From NCBI GenBank assembly GCA_000827495.1, contig KN817519.1, forward strand, positions 326,462 through 390,461: DNA of 64,000 nucleotides. Reading direction: 5' to 3'. The notes under the pieces are model-generated. The model was not told the origin of the DNA. It was given only the letters and a program-made list of their open reading frames with translations, and did not search any database. Positions 33,665-45,649 of this stretch are shown piece after piece (the stretch's first letter is position 1; each line of letters opens with the position of its first letter). The position numbers and the translations under genes are program-made. The stretch comes from Hypholoma sublateritium FD-334 SS-4 (lineage: Eukaryota; Basidiomycota; Agaricomycetes; Agaricales; Strophariaceae).

Positions 33665-35024
33665 TATTGGGAGAGGGCGAAGAACCTTTCAATCGGGGGA
33701 GGAGCGTAGGGAGATCGAGAGGGATTGTCATGCACAAGACCACCCTATGTTGCTAGGCATTATATAGGGCGAGAGTTCAAGGGATGTATTTTAGGGTCTA
33801 TCACGAGGTTCGGAACGGTACGGGAATCAGACCGCCATTCGGGGCGACGACGGGCTGCCACCTATAGACACAGAGAACACGATGTGATGTGGATGTCAAG
33901 AGTCGCCAAATAGAGCTTCTAAGTGCATTTAATAAATTGCTGTGGAGCGAGGCGAGCGCTGGGTTTCGATAGAGATTCAAGCGAAAACGCTCCTGCCCCG
34001 GGACGGCTGAAGTTACACCGACGCAGAGCATTGGCTGGACCAAGAGTGTGTGCGCAATACAATAGGAACACATGAGTAGATGCGGATCAAGATTGGTTCG
34101 AGACTATTGGGGTGGATTAAGCCCCAGAGGAAGGCGACGATCGAAGGCATAAGTAGAAAACTTGTATAAGTAGTCAGCTATTAATTCGTTCATATCAAAA
34201 CGTCACCGCACATGATGCATTGATGGCCTTCCCTGACTCTCCGTTTCTGGTAAAACCCCGAAGGAGAGACCACTTTCGTGTAAATTCAAAAGAAAGTCGT
34301 TTGAACACAATTGAGTTGCCTTCAAAGCTGGATTTAAGTTCTGATTGACATCAAGCTCCGAAATAAGCCTAGAAGTCTTGTAGAGGTCACTTGAGCAGTC
34401 ATCGAAGTGGCCTGGGGATTATCAGAACGGAGAAAACCTGGACACTGGGGCCATGAGCCTCTTGCGGCCTAGACGTAACGAGACAGCGTCCGCAGTGCGC
34501 ATGCGACACCAAGGTGTAAGAGGCGAGAACAATTATTGCCATTTCGGAAAGAGGAATCTGACAGAAGACAGGCGTCGCGGAATATGGAAACTTTGAAAGC
34601 ATTCACATCGGGTTGGCCTGATACTAGAGCCCGAGGGTGGCGAGGAATCATCAAGATCCAGAACTTGAGTGCGTCGTTTTCCGTGCGCCATTGGAGAGCG
34701 CCGACCTTGTATCAGATTCCGAGACTATACATGGGTATGTATCACTAATATTACCTCGATGCTACCCGAGGATGGACCGGAGGCCCTGGGTATCAACGAC
34801 TGTCCTTCATATGGTGATCGGGCAGGCGGTCGAGCAAAAATCGCTCCCCAGAGGCAACGATTAGCAGCCCCTACGCATATGGATTTTTGGGGGCTAGATA
34901 ATAGTTGAAATCCGGCTGTGGCTTGAACGTCCGAGATATTCGCAGTTCGGTGATGCGACAATTGGTATATCTTGCCGCGATGCGCGCTTGAGCATAAAAA
35001 CGTGCCGTAGATTATGATGGTTTG
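33665..35024. other. Gene-poor stretch, 1.36 kb
   Basis: I found no supported gene here on either strand. Open frames are short. One on the minus strand near 34.65 kb reads like a low-complexity coding start (MAHGKRRTQVLDLDDSSPP), but no partner exon could be joined. No tRNA-type A/B box pair or inverted-repeat element was recognised. Confidence 0.5.
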
Positions 35025-35793
35025 TTAAGCCTGAGAATCGTGCTTCAACAACGTGTTTTGAGCATGTGTGCGGATAGTTTGAAAGGGGTTCGAGGAAAAG
35101 TCAGAATTGGTGAGGATGAGAGGATGTCTGAGGCGCTCGATTTCTCTGCAAGTATTGCGTGAGTAAAGCGATTGAGCGCAGAGTACGGCGGAGCTTACAA
35201 GATCCGTTTGCGCTGCGCTTTGGACAGCGTGGACGAGGCGCTTTTTCCGATTGTGCCAGGTTTGACGGTAGGTTTAGATGTTGTTTCTGCCTTCGCGTCG
35301 CCAATCGTCGTGAGCCCTTCGTCTTGATTTGCCGTTTCTTTTTCCACGGTTGCAATAGCAGATTGCAAATCAACCAGGCCGCCAGTCAGTTGCTCTTTCG
35401 TTTTACGTTTCAGGCGGCGGGAGCTTGATTTCGACAATGTCTGTGGGTTCGGTCCCAGTTCTAGGTAGAAGCGGAGGTTAATTAATTGTCGCTGAAAGGA
35501 CATGAATAGGTGCGCACTTTGCAGGAACAGTTGGCGCTTTTCTATTTGCTTTTCCTTTTTCCTTTGCTGCTTGACGATATGCGACTCCTGAACCTCCTTA
35601 GATGTACCCTCAGTGGCAGAAGGAATAACCTCGGGCTTCGAAAAATCGAACGAAGGGAGGTCGGCCGTTGATTTGTTCAATTTAACTGAAGATATATGCG
35701 CTCCATGGCGAGCAGTTCGAGTGGCCTTAGGCTACAAAAGTAGTCAGTTTGTCCTATGCACAATGACCTGGCGAGCATTCAAATTCTTACCAT
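35025..35793 (-). CDS. SLX9: Ribosome biogenesis protein Slx9 (FAM207A family)
   Basis: Nucleolar factor for 40S pre-ribosome maturation and export. Exons: 35793..35791 (the ATG alone), 35731..35518, 35460..35199, 35145..35025, giving 199 aa. Matching segments: PKATRTARHGAH at the N terminus, KKEKQIEKRQLFLQ, the basic SKSSSRRLKRKTKEQL box, LVDLQSAI, TLSKAQRKRILEIERLRHPLI and NPFQTIRTHAQNTL at the end. These are the conserved N-terminal, central and C-terminal Slx9 blocks in the correct order. The first intron directly follows the start codon (ATG|GTAAGA), making a 3-nt coding exon; without it the frame has no suitable ATG. All phases agree. Confidence 0.88.
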
Positions 35794-36042
35794 GGTTGAA
35801 AGGAAATCAGTGATGTTGGAGACCTTGTCGGAGACAAGAGGTTTTTACTTGTCCGCCGAGAACCGTGTGAACTTACGTCATTTCAAGCCTCTCTGAGGAT
35901 TGCAGGACAATTATTCAGGAATCACAGAGAAAATAATTGTGTGTAGATAATGCCAGGAATATTCAGATGTAGGTTAGAGAATTACATATCAATCTAGTGT
36001 GGATAAATAACTAATGTACAATACACGTCCATCAACGAATTA

Positions 36043-37496
36043 TCATGTCCGTCGCATCATAGAAACAGACATAGGAGCAACTGGATGATACTTGACCTTC
36101 TCAAACACGCGGTATAGAGAAATGATGAGGTTAGAACAATAGGCAATGAGACCTATGCCAACCAGACATATGAGGGAAAGTTGCTCGTCGCACAGTTGGT
36201 CGCCTGTGCTGCCTTCAAGAGTTGGAACGTCACCTTGAGGTCGCGGTATTTGGTTGTACCATGCGGTGGCACTTTCCGATGTACAAGGTATGAGCGACGT
36301 AAAGAAGTTGTCGAAGCAGAGCGATAGAGCGGCCGACCATAGGCATATGAAGAGGACCTCTGACAGTGTATGAGCCAATTTTGCTGAAGTTCTCCATAGG
36401 CCCAAAGGACGGCCGAAATACTCGAGCTACAGAACGTTAGGTCATGAATATCTGGTAAAGCAAAAACCTACATATATAGCAATCATGACGTGCACCAACG
36501 TTAGAGGAGCGAAGATAATGACCACGGAACTAAACAAAGTCAGCACCGTACCTCAGATTAATGTAAAAGGAACTGACGGTGAGCTTCCGATAGCTCCTGT
36601 GGCATTCTTCTTTCTTTCTAATGCCCTTATGCGAATGGCTATACCTAACGCTGCCGTTGTGAATGCAATATTGATAAACCGGAAAAGCTTGAATGCACAA
36701 TTGTTAGCGTTCAGACGACAGTCATGATTGAGAGGGCGCACTAAAGGAACGTAGGTGTTGACAAGAATGAATGACCGAATCCGTTTTTTTCGACGACTCC
36801 ATTTGGAACCGCTGATTCTTGGGCTGCTAGTAGATTGGTCGTCCTCTTCGAAGCCGTAGCTTTCTAGTCTGTTGTGGCGGTTGGGACCTTGTGCGTTAGG
36901 ACGAGCTGTCCAAGGTGTGTCCCAGCCGGGGGTATTAGTATGCGCGAGTGTATAGGGGATAGGTAGCTGGGCAGGCATAGGGATAGACAGTGATTGCGGA
37001 GGCTCTTCGCCAGTCTTCTCTCTGCCTCCGCGGGCGAACGTCGATCCCTCCGGCTGGTTAGCCGAAGTGGGCATCCAAGATAGCGAGAGGTCACGTAATG
37101 TCCTCCTCTCTGGTCTTGCAGAGGATGGAATGTGGTCGAACGAGTCTGGGCGGGTCCGGGGAAGGGTGAAGGTCCACCAGCGAGATGCAGGTACAGCATT
37201 TGACTGAATGGAAGCGGCATCGGAGAGCTGATAGTCGGTAAAGTGTGGGCGATTATTCGGAGAGGATGTGCCGTTTGTCTGGTCCGTGGGGGAAGGCGGC
37301 TCGTCGCGAGCCCATGCTGGGAGGGGGGGTCAGGCGAGCGATGCAGGCGCAGCGGAGGGCAGGCGGACTTACGGGGAGAAGTGACGACTGTAGAGATCGG
37401 GGGTGGCGGGCGGCGGGACGAGGATGCAACGCGCTTTATGCTGGCACTGGACGTGAGCGACGGCGCTGCCCGCTGGCGGGAGGAGGTGGTGGACAT
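36043..37496 (-). CDS. Four-helix membrane protein of unknown function
   Basis: Exons 37496..37373, 37316..36578, 36529..36472 and 36426..36043 give 434 aa. The first 270 residues are polar and Ser/Pro/Arg-rich, probably cytosolic and disordered (MSTTSSRQRAAPSLTSSASI; RPPPPISTVVTSP). Four hydrophobic segments follow: FRFINIAFTTAALGIAIRI, VVIIFAPLTLVHVMIAIYL, EVLFICLWSAALSLCF and LICLVGIGLIAYCSNLIISL. An intervening loop has two cysteines (LIPCTSES; DQLCDEQ). The helix spacing resembles MARVEL-type proteins, but I cannot identify a family motif. Homologues in other basidiomycetes are expected. Its ATG lies 82 bp from that of the divergent FAM192A-like gene, so the two likely share a promoter. 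Confidence 0.78.
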
Positions 37497-37578
37497 GGCA
37501 GCGCCGAGTAGGCTGCGGTCGAGGGATTTCAGCCCAAAGAGGCAGTCACGCGCAACCGTCCCTTGTCCTCATCCATCC
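37497..37578. promoter_or_regulatory. 82-bp bidirectional spacer
   Basis: It separates the ATGs of the four-helix membrane protein (minus) and the FAM192A-like gene (plus). Core promoter elements must be compressed here or lie within coding DNA. Confidence 0.45.
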
Positions 37579-38526
37579 ATGGAAGAATCTCTCATCCCTT
37601 CCCTCTCCGCAGGTGTCGTCGGCTCCCGCTTTGTAACTCAGGATGAAGTAGAGACTGCAAAACTCCGTCGAGAGGAGCAATGGAAGGCTGCATACGCTAG
37701 GTCCGGAAATAACTCACTCCCGCGCATCTTCTGCTCAACGTGCTGCTCCATCAGGCTCGGCCAAGAACCTCCCCCACAACAGCAAGAAGAAGTCTACGAC
37801 GGACGGTCCCTTGCAGAAGTGAGTATATCCATCCTATGCCAATTGTCTTGCTGTACTCACTCCCTGCTGTTGGTTTTGAAATAACGCACAGAAACTCGCC
37901 GCTAACAGGGTACATCTCTTTCTTGTTTTCCCAAGAACAGGCCTCTCAGACAGACCCTATAGGTTGCAAAGCAAGAAGAATGGGAAGAGAAAACGAAGCT
38001 AGGTATGCGTACCCAGGCAGCGCTTGCCGCTTAATCTGACCATGTTCTAGCGAACCAATTTCGCGCCCTCGAGGAAGATGAGATCATGTTTTTGGATTCC
38101 ATCAGGGAAAAGCAAGAAGAAGAGGAACGACAGCGCAAGGAAAAGGACGGAGAAGAAGTCAGGAATTTCAAGGAGTAGGTCCTTTCGACAACCACGATAT
38201 ATATATAACTAATCGCGATGCTTTGCAGAGCAGTTGCCGCCCGCACAAGTGCAGTCAAGGCAACGGCGCCTCTGGTGACCGGACAACCACCAGCCCCACC
38301 TCCACCCAGCGCAAAGACGAAGCCTCTCGTAGCCAGGAAGGATATCAAGAAAGGACTGAAGGGAGTGGTCGTCAAAAAGAAGGCCAAGTCGACTACCACA
38401 GCCAAACCTGCTGACGTCAATGCCGCAGCTGCAGACGCCAAACCCACTGAGAGTACCTCAAAACCTGCAGGAACCGAGGACGATGGCCCACCTGACGTCA
38501 AGAGAAGAAAAATCGACAAGTCATAA
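37579..38526 (+). CDS. FAM192A/NIP30 (PSME3-interacting) homologue
   Basis: Nuclear protein family; the human member binds proteasome activator PA28-gamma. Exons: 37579..37700, 37755..37818, 37892..37909, 37963..38002, 38051..38174, 38229..38526 (221 aa). The conserved N-terminal domain is clear: SRFVTQDEVETAKLRREEQW, RLGQEPPPQQQEEVYDGRSL, AEKLAANR, KQEEWEEKTKLANQFRALEE and DEIMFLDSIREKQEEEERQR. It is followed by a lysine-rich, nuclear-localisation-like tail (KKGLKGVVVKKKAK; KRRKID). Exon 3 is only 18 nt. An in-frame upstream ATG (37495) would overlap the divergent gene's start and adds no conserved sequence, so 37579 was chosen. Convergent with ESS-2, 99 bp between stops. Confidence 0.9.
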
Positions 38527-38625
38527 CCTTCGCCGAAATTAACCTATTTCTCGTGTGTAAATTAATGGTGCAATGGCAGAGTCAATCCCGTTACAATGTA
38601 TGTGTATGTGCATCGGCGTCAAGTC

Positions 38626-40273
38626 TCATCTTCGTGTTACAGGTGATGGAGTCGGCGTCCACCGTACTTTGTCCACTCCCCTGTCTTTGCCTCCGGAACC
38701 TAAATCCCAGCCTGCGCTTTGCTCCATGGCTTCTGCTCGTCGACTAGCTGCCGTTCCTAACGTCGTCCTATGCAGTAGTCGCCGCGCAGCTGGCGTTAAA
38801 TTTCCTGCGGCTTCAGAGCGTCGTGGTGTCATAGTTGGTGGTGCCATGGTCCCTTTCTTCCCTGAGAGTGGTGTCTTCGCAAATCGCGGCCCACGAGTAG
38901 CGGGACCGAACATTTCACTTTTAGCTCGTAGGCTCCGAGATGCATTGTCGGAAAGTTTATGGGACATAGCTTCTCGTGCAGAGATATCCGGAATGTGGAA
39001 AGGAGTAGTAGGATCGTCGGTCTGGCTGATAATTCTGGGAGTAGAATTCAGCGTCCCCCATGTTACCAGCTGCTTTAATGCAGCAGGACCTAGTTCAGCC
39101 GGTGTAGGCGATGGAAGATTCGGAATGAGTCCAAAATTTCGCTCCTTCGGTGACCTGGGATGGTCTTAGAATCGTTCAGTATTTGGTGCATACAAGGAAT
39201 CATGAAGTAAAAACATACACGGCGTTCCAGTGATCGCAGCATCGATGCGACTGCGTGTCGGACTGGGGGGAGCAGATACAGAACCCGAATCTCCAGATCT
39301 GTGTTCGTATTCTGGCAATCGGGTACTCGTATAACTAACACTTCTTGGGTCGTTCTCAACGGCCGATGATTTGGGACGTGGATGGTATGGGGAAATATCA
39401 GCATCTGGAGAAAACATGAAAGAGTTTCGAGTCTAATTGGATAGCCTGTCAGAGTCAATGGAATTAGAAATAATTAGAAACAAAAACCTTGAATTTCCAC
39501 CCATCGACACCAGCTTCGCGCGTGTCCTTCTGGGGCGCCATAACATCCAGTGGTGGCTCATCTTCTGGTGCTTTGGTCGCTTTGATGACCGCTTTTCCTT
39601 TGGCATCTTCGCTTCGTTGACTACCCACTTCCACTTCTTTCTCTGCTTCACCGCCCTGAATGAGCCCGGCAGGAGGCCGCGGCGCCTCGATGACGAATTT
39701 CTCGCGCACACCAGTCGCCACCGGTGCCTCAATCAGCATCATCTCCCGGCGTTCGAGCATCTTCGTCTGCCCCGCCTCTACGCGGCGCTGTGCGCCCCAC
39801 GCCCAGTCCCACTTCTCTTTGCGCACGCGGTTCTCCTCGTCCAGGATCTTCGTGAAGCTTGAGTTGTCCTCGGACGTGTACCGCGCCTGGAACTCGTCCA
39901 GGCTCATGTCCGCGTCGTACTTCGCACGCTTTAGCGGCGGCTCGCCGAATGCGGAGTGCACGGGGGTATCGCTCGCCAGCCCGAACGGCGTCTGCGACGG
40001 TGTCTGTGCCACCGTATGTCTGCGCCGCTCCGACACAGCGGGAGTAAAGTTGAGATTTTCCAGCTTGCGTACAGATGCGTTGATGAGGTGGGGGTCCCGA
40101 GTGCGGAGCGCGTCCAGATATTCATTGGTAGCATCGAGGTGGACCAGTGAAGGAAAGAAATCACGAGCAATTATTCGGGAGAGTGCTTCTGTGTATTCCT
40201 CTTCTTCCAAGACCACCTGCCTATTGAGAGACCGCTCTGGCAGCGACGATGTCAGTGCAAGTTGATCGGACAT
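38626..40273 (-). CDS. ESS2: ESS-2/DGCR14 splicing factor homologue
   Basis: Nuclear protein associated with spliceosomal C complexes (Es2/DGCR14; S. pombe Bis1). Exons 40273..39488, 39432..39219 and 39164..38626 give 512 aa with consistent phases. Family landmarks: RQVVLEEEEYTEALSRIIARDFFP, LDATNEYLDALRTRD, MSLDEFQARYTSEDNSSF (the best conserved Es2 motif), ILDEENRVRKEKWDWAW, DGWKFKTRNSFMFSPDA, then LVTWGTLNSTP, ISAREAMSHKLSDNASR and a basic C terminus (LTPAARRLLHR). Long open frames on the plus strand here are shadows of these exons. Confidence 0.93.
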
Positions 40274-40708
40274 AGCCCTAAGACGTAACTGGGGAGAGAG
40301 ATGAGAAAATGGTGGTTGTGGTGTACACTGTAGTGTATGTAGTTGAAAGCGGCAAGTATGATTCATGACATCAGTCACCTGACAGTATGGTGCCTACATT
40401 ATAATTTACGGGTGCCCAGTGGGAGCTCTTTGATTCATACAAATGGCGGATTCAGGACTCAATGCGTAAAGTACATAAGCTTGGAATCATCAAGTGTGAT
40501 ACAATTTATTTCGACTCGCACATACATAGTTGCAGGTAGATCATCGCGCTATTAATTTGACAGGTGATCTAGGAGTAATAAGTGAGAGGGAAATATGAAG
40601 GATTCAGGTGAAACGGAGGCTAAGGAACGTGAGATGGGATAGGTATATCAAGTATAGTAGTCGGCGTATATCCAATTAATGAGTCACAATAAACAAACTT
40701 GTGGCAGC
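40274..40708. other. Spacer between NudE 3' end and ESS2 promoter
   Basis: About 435 bp with no gene seen. It holds the ESS2 promoter (minus strand) and the NudE 3' flank. Confidence 0.5.
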
Positions 40709-42940
40709 TCAGCTCCCAGATGGTTCTCGGGGTTGAAGATCCGAGAGGTCCAACACACTGGCAGATTCAACGATGCCCCCACTTCGGCGACCCGCGCTAG
40801 GCCGGCCAATTCGACTCTTGGAAAGAAGTGACAACCCTGGCGCAGTAGACGCCGCAGGAGGTGCCCTCGAATTAGGCCGGATTGTGACATTGGCGCGCAA
40901 ATCGTCTGGAGTTGCAGGGAGCGCCTTTCCTCGCTCACTCGTTGAAGACGATCCCGAGCTTGTTGGTCGTTGAATGGGTGAGACGTTGGTTGGTCTATCG
41001 CGAAGAGTAGTTGGAAGAGGAGGTACGGGTACAGCAGAACTCTTTCCGATAGAGGATCGCTTGAACTGATTGTATGGATTGGACGCTCCGGGCCCGGTAG
41101 ATCGCTTCATGCCGATGGTGGAAGAATTAGCACCATAAAGGCTGCTTGATGGTAGAGGTAAAAATGTCGGCGTTTGCGGTCGTGAGGTTATTGAACTCGA
41201 AGCTCCTCCACCAGACATTCTTGACTGTGGTCGCCGGAGGCCTGTGCTTGCCGCCATTGTCGCCATTGGTCCGGTGCTGAGGGATGGGGAAGTAGCTCGA
41301 TTTACTGCAGATGCAGAAGGTCGGAAAGCTGTGGGAGCTGGAACGGATACTCGGCGCTTTTCCTTTAGCCTCTTCGTTTCAGCGGCCTTTTGAGGAGAAG
41401 GGGAATCTTCCATGATAAGGACCCATCCTGACGAGTCCCCATTGTCTTTTCTAGAATGCTTATCCGAGCCGCTTTCATTGCTCCGCCTGGAATCTATGCT
41501 CTTCCTTGAGTCCAAGCTTGTTTTGGCGGTGGACGCATTGGAGGCTGGGGAGGACGAGGAACTCGGACCTGTCATGGGTGTCATGGGCCCTACAGACGGT
41601 GTGAAGCTCGAACGGCTTATGCTGGCCATACGCAGACGAGGCACCCGAGTGTGAATCTTTTGCTCAAGGACTTTGACTCTGGCACGCATCTCGGATACCA
41701 TTTGAACACCCTTGTTCTTGGCCACAGATCCCGCGGAAGACGCAGTAGTTGTGCTTATAGATGACGCAGTACGAGAAGTAGGGGGTTTCATGAGACTACG
41801 TGGGCTTGCTGTCGAAGGGGAAGACGAAGATCCCAAAGCACTTGATCGAAGGACGTTGACGTTAGATGAGCTCCTCAAAGGCGTGACTGAACCACTTTTG
41901 TTCAGGTGGACGAATGGGCGAGACACGTAAGAGGTCGGCATCGGGGGCTTCGACGACACTGATGCTTTGGGAGTAGTAGTCGTGTCGTTTTCGGAGGCTG
42001 GTGAAATTTCGGCTAGATCGAAGTCGGAAGGAAGGGTAGCTTTCATAAGATTTTCGATTGAGGGTGTGGCTGCATGCAGTGGCAGTTTCTCTGATGATGA
42101 AGATGGTGTACTTCTGGCCTTGAATGCATTGAGCTGATCCTTGATAATTGAGATTTCGACATTGGCGTCTGGGCTGGGAGTGAGCTCCCACAGCGAATAG
42201 AAAGGAGAGTTACTGACCTCTTAATTCATCTCGAAGACGCTGTGTCTCCTCTTCCAGACCAGCCTTCTCCAGCAACTCATGTTCAATCAATATCTTCTCT
42301 TCCAATGTCTTGGAGTATTTGGCCTCCATATCTGCCAAGCTGGATGAGACTGCTCGCTCGTTACGCTCCAAGTCGTCATTGCCCATTTCCAATTCGCGTA
42401 GGTGAACTTTAGTAACTTGATGTTCCTGCCGGAGTTGATCCAGTTCACGCTGGAGAGAGGTCGTCGTCGTGTTATGAGTCGTCTGCAATGACATGAACTT
42501 CGACTGGAACTAATGTTTAACTGCAGGGTAATACCGGTAGCAAATGGTATGCGCACCTTCCACTCATCGCGTTCATTTTCAGCTCTGATGACCTTGTTCT
42601 GGAGTTCATGCTGAGATTTTTCTGTACGTTGCAGTTCGCTTTCCAACTCTGCTTCGAGCTCCTTGCTTGCTTGATGAAACTCATCTAGTTCGGCGCGAGT
42701 CTCTGATAACATATCAAGAACCTGAGCAACGTTATTAGGCAGTTGGTTCTGCAGTCAAAATATTTATATACCTCATTGTACTTTTCCCGCCAGTCCGTAT
42801 GCGACGAGAAACTGAAGGAAGTTTTAGTATGAATGACATTGGGGAAGCCGGGTAGCAAGGACGGACCCTATGTTGTTGTCATCCAGAGACATATGCCTGT
42901 CCTTTCGCAGGGCGTCAGTACTGGAGAGTACGGCAGTCAT
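40709..42940 (-). CDS. nudE: Nuclear distribution protein NudE (dynein regulator)
   Basis: Binds LIS1/NudF and cytoplasmic dynein to drive nuclear migration in hyphae. Exons 42940..42867, 42811..42772, 42721..42557, 42509..42218 and 42168..40709 give 676 aa. The N-terminal coiled coil is diagnostic: FSSHTDWREKYNEVLDML, SETRAELDEFHQASKELE, AELESELQRTEKSQHELQNK, RAENERDEWK, ELEMGNDDLERNERAVSSSL and LEEKILIEHELLEKAGLEEE, ending RLRDELRDANVEISIIKDQL. The remainder is low-complexity Ser/Thr/Pro-rich with basic clusters, plus a short second coiled segment (VSEMRARVKVLEQKI), as in other fungal NudE proteins. All introns are GT-AG and in phase. Confidence 0.93.
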
Positions 42941-43120
42941 CTTGAGGACCTGCTGCAACGAGACCAAGCTCGAGCAGAGAGAGGAGAGAGTAAGAGAGGA
43001 AGTTGCAACGGGTGGTTGATCTGACCATTCCCTTTTTGGGCGACAACTGACTTGGTGGCCTCGTGATTAGAAATAAACTATGCAATGTAAAGTAGCTATG
43101 AGTCCTACTATCTAATCTAT

Positions 43121-43865
43121 CTATGCCATGTCAAGAGGCTTTGCACACTTTCGCTTTTCGAGTTTCCCTGTTTTAGGACACCGCATTTCTTGCCATGAAA
43201 CAGGTTCCAGGGTCACTCCTACTCGAAGATCGGGTCAACATGCGGCATCCGCCTATCTTAATACTACCCCTTCACTTACCGGCTTCACTCGTCGCGAAAA
43301 TAACACCGAGATCATTACGAGCGGTCGTTACAAAATAGCTGCGAGCGTCACCAAGAGATATCTTGAACAGAATTTTAGAAGAATCATGGACGTGATTTTA
43401 TTCAAATACTCACAACTTGGCTTCGCACGACATCGCCGCCTCGGAAGGATTCACCAATCTTCACGCGATCTTTTTCGGTGGCTCGTACATCTTGGATTCG
43501 AATCACTCCAGTAAACTCCTCCCCTGAAGGTAGAGGGACACCATCTACCACAGTAATCGACATCAACGCCTGCAAAGGCGACATGCGCGTAACAAAACCA
43601 ATAACGACAGAGCCAGGGACTGGGATGTGGGGTTGTATGCGGGATATTGTTAAAGTCTGTGAAAATATACGGCGAAAGGTATGATCCAGCTGATACTTCA
43701 ATAATGACGAAAGAGGCGACGAACGGAACCGTCAAAGTGCGGTGCGCCTAGCAGACTAGCTCGGATCTGACCATCTCGTTCGTATACTCCTGTTCCAAGC
43801 TGTGGCGCAGGACCACGCGCCGGTAGGGTAATGGGTTGGCCTGGGAGAACGGTACCTACAGACAT
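43121..43865 (-). CDS. CSL4: RNA exosome cap subunit Csl4
   Basis: S1-domain cap protein of the 3'-5' RNA exosome (EXOSC1). Exons 43865..43725, 43656..43414, 43361..43280 and 43218..43121 give 187 aa, normal length. N-terminal domain: MSVGTVLPGQPI, GTGVYERDGQIRASLLGAP. S1 domain: PVPGSVVIGFVTRMSPLQA, FTGVIRIQDVRATEKDRV, SFRGGDVVRSQV and ISLGDARSYFVTTARNDLGV. C-terminal tail: SWQEMRCPKTGKLEKRKCAKPL with two cysteines remaining of the zinc ribbon. The upstream 158 bp is shared with divergent LAT1. Confidence 0.94.
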
Positions 43866-44023
43866 TATTGGAGGGAATTGAGCACAAACTGGGCAGCAAA
43901 GATGAGCGACAGACGCGTGATTTGCCCTTGTTTGGCTAGCTCAATGGAGATATTATTTCCTGTCCCCCAAAGAAATAGAATTCGGACTTCAGCTGGCGAA
44001 CCTTCTTCAGTCCAATTGGCACA
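43866..44023. promoter_or_regulatory. Divergent promoter CSL4 / LAT1
   Basis: A 158-bp spacer between the ATGs at 43865 (-) and 44024 (+). Both promoters must be here. No canonical TATA box is seen in either direction. Confidence 0.5.
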
Positions 44024-45649
44024 ATGGCATCCTCAGTAGCTCGCGTTTTTGCAAGGGGTACTTCTTTCTTTGCTTTCTACCTATGCATGCAGCTAATGTC
44101 TCGCCGCAGGCTTCCACGTCTCCGTGCGTAGGCATGCATTGACGCCTTTCAACATGCCAGCAATGAGCCCTACTATGACTGAGGGCGGAATTGCGTCATG
44201 GAAAAAAAAGGAGGGAGAGTCCTTCGCAGCAGGCGATGTTCTCCTCGAGATTGTCAGCTCGCAGTTCTCCTCAACATATGCATCGTGAACGCTAATTGTC
44301 TTTTACTTCCAGGAAACGGATAAGGCCACCATCGACGTCGAAGCCCAGGACGATGGAATTCTCGCCAAAATTATCGTAAGCTTATATATCGTGCATCTAT
44401 AAATGCCTATAAATTGTCGTATAGGCTGCCGATGGAAGCAAAGGCGTACCCGTTGGCTCTATCATTGGCGTCATTGGTGAAGAGGGCGATGACCTCTCAG
44501 GTGCTGCTGAGTTGGCAAAACAAGCCGCTACCCAGAGTTCAGTTCCTACCTCCAAGGAGCCAGAGCCTTCCAAGAAAGAGGCCTCGCCTCTACCTCCAGC
44601 ACCTGAAGCTGTCCAATCAACACCCAAGCAAGAAGTTCCTGAGCTTCAACCTGGCAAGCGTATCTTTGCGTCCCCCATTGCCAAGAAGATTGCTTTGGAG
44701 AAGGGTATCCCTCTGGCCAAAGTCAAAGGAACTGGACCGTCTGGTCGTATCATTCGTGAAGACGTCGACAACTACAAACCCGCTCCTGCGGCCGCGTCTT
44801 CTACAGTTTCTGCGGCGGCGCAAACTCCAGCGGCCGCTCCGTCCTCGGACTACGTTGACACTCTAATTTCCAACATGCGCCGAACAATCGGCACCCGTCT
44901 CACACAGTCGAAGCAGGAACTACCTCATTACTACCTGACGGTCGATGTCACCATGGATAAGGTCATGAAGCTTCGCGAAGTCTTTAACAAGACACTGTCC
45001 GAGAAGGATCAAAAACTCAGCGTCAACGATTTCATCGTCAAAGCTGTCGCATGTGCGCTTGCAGATGTTCCTGAAGCAAACTCTGCATGGCTCGGAGAGG
45101 TCATCCGAACGTTAGCTGCCGAATTGTCATTTCATATTCTATTCTGACGCTCTTTCAATAGTTATAAAAAGGCTGATATCTCCGTGGCCGTCGCTACACC
45201 GAGTGGTTTGATCACTCCGATAATAAAGGATGCGGGATCCAAAGGCTTAGCCACAATATCCGCGGAAACGAAGGCGCTTGCCAAGAAGGCTAGGGATGGT
45301 AAACTGCAGCCATCAGAATACCAGGTTTGTGTTTTTACATCTTGTTTGCGCTCCAACTTATGAATTTATTTGTGCACAGGGCGGTACCTTCACTATTTCT
45401 AACCTCGGAATGTTTGGCATCGACCACTTTACTGCGATCATCAACCCTCCTCAGTCGTGCATTCTTGCCGTCGGTTCGACTCAACCCAAATTTGTGCCTG
45501 CGCCTGAAGAAGAACGCGGGTTCAAGATTGTTCAATCTATGAACGTGACGCTCAGCTCTGACCACAGAACTGTTGATGGAGCTGTTGGTGCCAGATGGCT
45601 CGCTGCTTTCAAAGGCTATTTGGAAAATCCCCTCACCTTTATGTTATGA
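44024..45649 (+). CDS. LAT1: Dihydrolipoamide acetyltransferase, E2 of pyruvate dehydrogenase
   Basis: Mitochondrial matrix core enzyme transferring acetyl groups to CoA. Exons: 44024..44057, 44110..44252, 44313..44375, 44425..45110, 45162..45324, 45380..45649 (452 aa). Presequence [20 protein letters not shown]. Lipoyl domain: [35 protein letters not shown], where the lysine of DKA is the lipoylation site. Ala/Pro linker, E1/E3-binding domain ([33 protein letters not shown]), then the catalytic domain with [36 protein letters not shown] and the active-site motif [14 protein letters not shown] (His, Asp). It is complete and predicted active. Its lipoate would come from the lipoyl synthase encoded 8 kb downstream. 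Confidence 0.96.

Noticed and set aside
33801..34073. Minus-strand 90-codon open frame
   Set aside because: No domain, no partner exon, unusual composition, and no continuity with the RING-like candidate.
34081..34130. GGTTCGAG-containing segment considered as a tRNA B box
   Set aside because: No matching A box or cloverleaf stems could be drawn around it.
37243..37578. N-terminal extension of the FAM192A-like gene from an upstream ATG
   Set aside because: It would overlap the divergent gene's exon 1 and lacks family similarity; the conserved domain starts after 37579.
38573..39169. Plus-strand open frame of about 200 codons
   Set aside because: It lies antisense to ESS2 exons 2-3, which are recognised and in phase; the plus frame resembles nothing.
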